In this document: piece after piece, positions 7,341 to 9,966 of the stretch
How the letters are laid out: each line of letters opens with the position of its first letter
How positions within the stretch are numbered: the first letter of the stretch is position 1
Origin: Candidatus Bathyarchaeota archaeon
Lineage (GTDB): Archaea; Thermoproteota; Bathyarchaeia; Bathyarchaeales; Bathycorpusculaceae
Assembly: GCA_030589055.1 (NCBI GenBank)
Contig: JAUUWK010000033.1
Coordinates: forward strand, 1 to 9,966
Length of the DNA: 9,966 nucleotides
Reading direction: 5' to 3'
Translations under genes and position numbers: made by a program
Notes under the pieces: model-generated
Told to the model about the DNA's origin: nothing
Seen by the model: only the letters and a program-made list of their open reading frames with translations
Database searches by the model: none

Positions 7341-7381
7341 CATAAATATAAGAAGCGCGCGCATAAAGAACCGTTATAAAC
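7341..7381 (+). promoter_or_regulatory. Promoter region of the radical SAM unit
   Basis: Two TATA-like boxes face right: CATAAATATA at 7341-7350 and TTATAAAC at 7374-7381. A (GC)4 run lies between them at 7355-7362. The second box predicts a start near 7404 and a leader of about 13 bases that still contains the ribosome binding site. The first predicts a start near 7373. With the leftward TATA box only about 25-60 bases away, the two units may be co-regulated. Confidence 0.4.
7355..7362. repeat. Alternating (GC)4 tract in the divergent promoter region
   Basis: Eight bases of strict GC alternation in otherwise AT-rich intergenic DNA, between the two rightward TATA candidates. Confidence 0.55.
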
Positions 7382-7407
7382 TGGAAACTGAGCATGTTAC
7401 TGCAAAA

Positions 7408-7412
7408 GTGAT
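7408..7412 (+). promoter_or_regulatory. Shine-Dalgarno sequence of the radical SAM gene
   Basis: GTGAT lies 4 bases before the ATG at 7417. The GTG could be read as a start codon, but it fits better as part of the ribosome binding site, since MSFKRIVLVKP from 7417 is a typical beginning for this protein family. Confidence 0.5.
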
Positions 7413-7416
7413 ACAA

Positions 7417-8061
7417 ATGTCGTTCAAAAGAATCGTGCTGGTGAAACCAAATGGAAGAAAAGGCTTGGGTTTCTCAGTAGATGTAATTCCAATAGGATTA
7501 GAGTACATCGCCTCATCAATAGAAAAGGAAGTTGATGATGTTCACATAGTTGATATGGAACTTGAAGAACAACCATTCCAGTGTTTTCTTGATATTTTTA
7601 GTCCTGATTTGGTTGGTATATCAATGTCAGCAACGGATCATGATGAAGGATTGCGTCTCGCAGAAATCAGTAAGAAAAGTGGTGTTACAACAGTATTAGG
7701 AGGTTATCATCCGACTGCTATACCTGATGAATTGCTTGCACATCCTCAGATTGATATTATCGTCAGGGGCGAGGGTGAACTTGTGATGAAAGAACTTGTG
7801 CAAAAAAGTTCTCCTGAAGGCGTTCTTGGAATTTCATACAAAAAAGGTAAACGAATAATCCACAACCCTGACAGACCACCAATAGGAGACTTGGATTCTT
7901 TACCTTTTCCAGCAAGACATCTTAGAACACACAGGTACAAAGACCGCATGAACAGCAATAGCAGAAAAATCGATGTGATCGCTATGTCACGTGGCTGTTG
8001 GGGAAAATGCAGTTTTTGTTGCGAGCCATACATGAGTAAAAGCAGTATGCGATTTACGTAA
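7417..8061 (+). CDS. Cobalamin-binding radical SAM protein, N-terminal part (up to an in-frame TAA)
   Basis: 214 residues before the stop. Residues 5-150 form a Rossmann-like B12-binding domain with the blocks LVKPNGRKGLG (8-18), PIGLEYIAS (25-33), DLVGISMSAT (64-73), LGGYHPTAIPDE (94-105) and RGEGE (117-121). No DxHxxG lower-ligand motif is seen, as in many class B radical SAM enzymes. The 4Fe-4S motif is SRGCWGKCSFC, with cysteines 194, 198 and 201. The protein stops 13 residues later at RFT-stop-PEN, where relatives read on through a segment such as RFRSPEN. On its own this piece has the B12 domain and the cluster cysteines but almost none of the catalytic barrel, so it should not be an active enzyme. 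The remainder continues in the same frame at 8062-9258. Family members perform C-methylations or rearrangements on lipids, cofactors and antibiotics; the substrate here is unknown. Confidence 0.8.
   Translation: MSFKRIVLVKPNGRKGLGFSVDVIPIGLEYIASSIEKEVDDVHIVDMELEEQPFQCFLDIFSPDLVGISMSATDHDEGLRLAEISKKSGVTTVLGGYHPTAIPDELLAHPQIDIIVRGEGELVMKELVQKSSPEGVLGISYKKGKRIIHNPDRPPIGDLDSLPFPARHLRTHRYKDRMNSNSRKIDVIAMSRGCWGKCSFCCEPYMSKSSMRFT
8059..8061 (+). other. In-frame TAA interrupting the radical SAM gene
   Basis: The frame is continuous from 7417 to 9258 apart from this one codon, and protein similarity continues directly on both sides of it. One base change from TCA (Ser) or AAA (Lys), both plausible at this position, would give TAA. 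Other genes in the window use TAA as a normal stop (the VOC, ureohydrolase, DUF457 and small basic genes), so reassignment is unlikely. It could be a true nonsense mutation, a read-through site or a sequence error. Confidence 0.8.
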
Positions 8062-8082
8062 CCTGAAAACATAATCAAAGAA

Positions 8083-9258
8083 TTGGTTGAAATCATAGTT
8101 TTTCATAATGAGAACCGACTCCAAATCTTTGTGACAGATCCTCATTTTATGGGCGACCCTAAAAGGATAGACCACTTATGTGACTTGTTACAAAAACATG
8201 GACTGGATATAGTGTTTTCTGTCATGACTAGAGTGGACAGTATCACCAGACCCCCTGAACTCGGCAAAAAAATGTGTAGCAGTGGTATTCTCAGTTATGA
8301 GTTGGGGTTTGAAAGCCCTAACCAAAAGGATTTGAACGATGTAAAGAAAGGCATAACACTCGATATGCAGAGAAAGGCTGTAAAAATATTAAGGGATAAT
8401 GGTGCAAATGCTAGTGGGACTTTTGTTATTGGTTTGCCTGGTCAAAGTGAAGAAGAGATACAGCGATTCCCGGCATATGCTAAAAAAATCGGTCTGATGA
8501 GCTGTGCATTTGGTATTGTAACACCGTTTCCTAGAACTGAATTTTTTGATAGTTTAGAAAAGGATGGCTTGATTATCGAGCGTGACTGGACAAAATACGA
8601 TGAAATGCACGCTTTGTTCAAGTTAAACCTTCTAAGTGCAAAAAAGTTGGAAGAACTGGAAAGTTACTGCATGGCAAGATTTTGGACATTAAATACATTT
8701 TTAGACAGAGCTAGAGTTTTACAAAAGAGTTCGGATAAGATAGCATTGAAAGAGTTTACAGATGAGATACTTGCAAAAGTAGAGTTCGCCAGAAATGCGG
8801 GTTATGACCTGAGGGAAGGAGAACTTGGAGATCATATCAAAGCGGTTTTGGGTGCGATTGTGGACGCTGAGATCGAAGAAAAAGAAAGTAAAATATGTAT
8901 GCATGATGTCATAGAGATGTCAAGATTCCTTAAGATTTTAGGACCACAAACTATCCAAATCACTTTGAGGTATGACAACCAAGCAGTAAGTTATGTTATG
9001 AAAACTACAAGTAGCAGTGTGGAGTACATAAAAACTATTTCTGGAAAACAAGAGGATGCAACTATAGATATAGATATCGATTTGGATGAAGTGGTTAATT
9101 CATTTAGCGGCTATTCAACATTTGAGCTAATGAGTTATATCCATTTGTCGAAACAAGCACTGAATATCAATAGTATTTTGAATGTTTTTAGGTTATGTGC
9201 TGCATTGCCAATTGGTTTAGGCTGTTCTTATGTAAAAGATAAACTTATGGGTGATTGA
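8083..9258 (+). pseudogene. Radical SAM protein, C-terminal part: catalytic barrel plus SCP2-like domain
   Basis: This continues the gene of 7417-8061 in the same frame; coding similarity resumes at 8062, and the TTG at 8083 is only the first possible restart, with no ribosome binding site. Radical SAM barrel features are VTDPHFMGDP (about 8131-8160), YELGFESPNQKDL (about 8296-8334) and GTFVIGLPGQSEEEI (about 8416-8460). A helical linker follows. The last 110 or so residues (about 8895-9230) resemble an SCP2 sterol-carrier domain: ITLRYDNQAVSYVMK, then ATIDIDIDLDEVVNSFSG and a final helical part. SCP2 domains bind lipids in a hydrophobic tunnel, so a lipid or isoprenoid substrate is inferred. 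The SCP2 call rests on pattern only. Without the N-terminal part the enzyme lacks its cluster cysteines. The end overlaps the next gene by 8 bases. Confidence 0.7.
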
Positions 9259-9752
9259 TGTTAATAGAATTAAAGGAAACTGGGGAACATATGGTCTCAT
9301 ACGAAACCTTTCTGCTATAAATGGTTCGAATGTTAGCAAGACATTGTTAGATCGTGTAATGTATAATTCTGAAACTTTGCCTTCTTTAGTAAAGGAATAC
9401 TGGTGGTTTCTTTTCTTTGGTCAAGATGGAGAAAAGCCTGTACAATTGATGTTACTGATATTCAGAAAAAATGGAAAGCGAATGCTATTTGACGATGAAG
9501 AGATGGTACTCAGAAACTTGGGAAAAAACGAATTAACGCGCGATTGTTGAAGGAAAAGATCACGACAAAGACTTTAGGATCGTATTAGAAACTTACGCTA
9601 GAAAGCAATTTACTCTGAAAGGTGGCGGTTCACAGGTTTATATTGAATATGATGTCTTACCAAAGGAACTTAATCTGACTACCAAAAACCGAGCAATCAC
9701 TCTAGATAATTTGAGTGAAGGCGTAGAAACATTTGAAGATGCATACTGGTAA
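9251..9752 (+). pseudogene. Frameshifted CrtC/lipocalin-like protein, probably also 3'-truncated
   Basis: The first part (9251-9538, 96 codons) begins with a GTG overlapping the radical SAM stop; it is the only start codon after an in-frame TAA at 9233-9235. It would run into a TGA at 9548-9550. Skipping base 9539 opens another frame with convincing protein from GCG at 9540 to the TAA at 9750-9752 (70 codons): AIVEGKDHDKDFRIVLETYA and VYIEYDVLPKELNLT. The joined product is about 166 residues and beta-rich. The segment EYWWFLFFGQDGE followed by FRKNGKRMLFDDE resembles the first strand pair of hydroxyneurosporene synthase (CrtC)/AttH-like lipocalins, which bind isoprenoids or fatty acids. Those proteins are usually about twice as long. 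The family assignment is weak; the frameshift is well supported by the change of frame. Translational coupling to the radical SAM gene suggests a joint role. Confidence 0.6.
9537..9542. other. CGCGCG run at the frameshift point
   Basis: The two coding frames of the CrtC/lipocalin-like gene meet in this short dinucleotide repeat, where one extra base or two missing bases would explain the shift. Repeats like this are prone to slippage and to sequencing error. Confidence 0.55.
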
Positions 9753-9966
9753 GCAATTGAAAAAACACAGCCTTTCTTTCTAAAACCTTGGTAACTTCAT
9801 TTAATATCTTTTGAATTTTATCCTTCACTTTTTTCCATGTTTCTTGAGCAGGAACAGCCTTGTAAACATACTCGCGCGCGCTCTCCGTGTTTCTACTTTG
9901 TGAATGCGAATAAACTACATTGCCTAACAATGTTTCAACTATGTCCATCTCTAACTCACAACAATG
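9697..9966 (-). CDS. Partial ORF entering from the right edge, function unknown
   Basis: The minus frame is open to the end of the window; an ATG at 9948 is possible, but codons before it (reading CCELE) contain no stop, so the true start may lie outside. The visible product is about 89 residues. Residues encoded by 9740-9850 (QETWKKVKDKIQKILNEV, then TKVLERKAVFFQ) look like a real charged helix. The last 19 codons overlap the end of the broken plus-strand gene and read poorly, which suggests that the stop was acquired by rearrangement or that the gene end is damaged. A (CG)4-like run at 9873-9881 falls inside it, in the SAREY codons. No family is recognised. Confidence 0.4.
   Translation of the reverse strand, partial: HCCELEMDIVETLLGNVVYSHSQSRNTESAREYVYKAVPAQETWKKVKDKIQKILNEVTKVLERKAVFFQLLTSMHLQMFLRLHSNYLE
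9873..9881. repeat. Alternating CGCGCGCGC tract
   Basis: Nine bases of strict C/G alternation inside the partial minus-strand ORF, the third long run of this kind in the right half of the window. Confidence 0.55.

Noticed and set aside
7408..7416. GTG at 7408 as the start of the radical SAM gene
   Set aside because: The GTGAT fits as the ribosome binding site for the ATG at 7417, where the conserved N-terminus begins.
8059..8061. Recoded stop (pyrrolysine, selenocysteine or a changed genetic code)
   Set aside because: The codon is TAA, whereas those systems use TAG or TGA. TAA ends other genes in the window, and no other gene here has an internal stop.
7746..8175. Minus-strand frames opposite the interrupted radical SAM gene
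   Set aside because: They span the TAA site, but their translations are low-quality mirror products. The plus strand carries the Cx3Cx2C motif and continuous family similarity.
1..9966. CRISPR arrays, tRNA or rRNA genes, insertion sequences with terminal inverted repeats
   Set aside because: Reading the intergenic stretches on both strands showed no regularly spaced direct repeats, no cloverleaf-like segment, no rRNA-like sequence and no transposase.

Overview
The window looks archaeal. Short AT-rich boxes of the TTTAWATA type sit about 25-45 bases upstream of several starts, the genes are tightly packed, some are preceded by Shine-Dalgarno matches of the GGTGAT/GGAGTGAT kind, and the gene content (NSUN-type RNA methyltransferase, ureohydrolase, DUF457 membrane protein, an RtcB-family protein) suits an archaeon. 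The ureohydrolase and the unnamed multi-pass membrane proteins remind me of Bathyarchaeia/TACK genomes, but that placement is a guess from memory.

Left part (1-4248), housekeeping-like. A 5'-truncated RNA m5C methyltransferase (1-879, +) converges, with only 9 bases between, on a minus-strand pair: an agmatinase-type ureohydrolase and a VOC/glyoxalase-fold protein. A DUF457 membrane hydrolase (2274-2786, -) and a four-helix small membrane protein (2920-3276, +) diverge from a 133-base region with a TATA-like box for each. A 300-residue membrane protein with a polybasic loop (3346-4248, -) follows.

Right part (4386-9966), accessory-like. Two units diverge from a shared regulatory region of about 170 bases. 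Leftward are a GT4-like glycosyltransferase, a translationally coupled and very divergent RtcB-family protein (usually RNA 3'-phosphate ligases), and a small very basic protein. Rightward are a cobalamin-binding radical SAM protein with an apparent SCP2-like lipid-carrier domain, and a protein with a weak CrtC/lipocalin-like motif. Both rightward genes are broken as written: an in-frame TAA lies at 8059-8061, just after the iron-sulfur cysteines, and a one-base frameshift lies in a CGCGCG run near 9539. A partial minus-strand ORF enters from the right edge and overlaps the end of the broken gene.

Taken together the right part could be a lipid or isoprenoid modification locus (radical C-methylation or rearrangement, lipid carrier, glycosyl transfer) with an RtcB relative of unknown role. 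This is inference. The two lesions mean it is either decaying or contains sequence errors. Alternating GC runs of 8-10 bases recur only in this right half. No tRNA, rRNA, CRISPR array or insertion sequence was seen.
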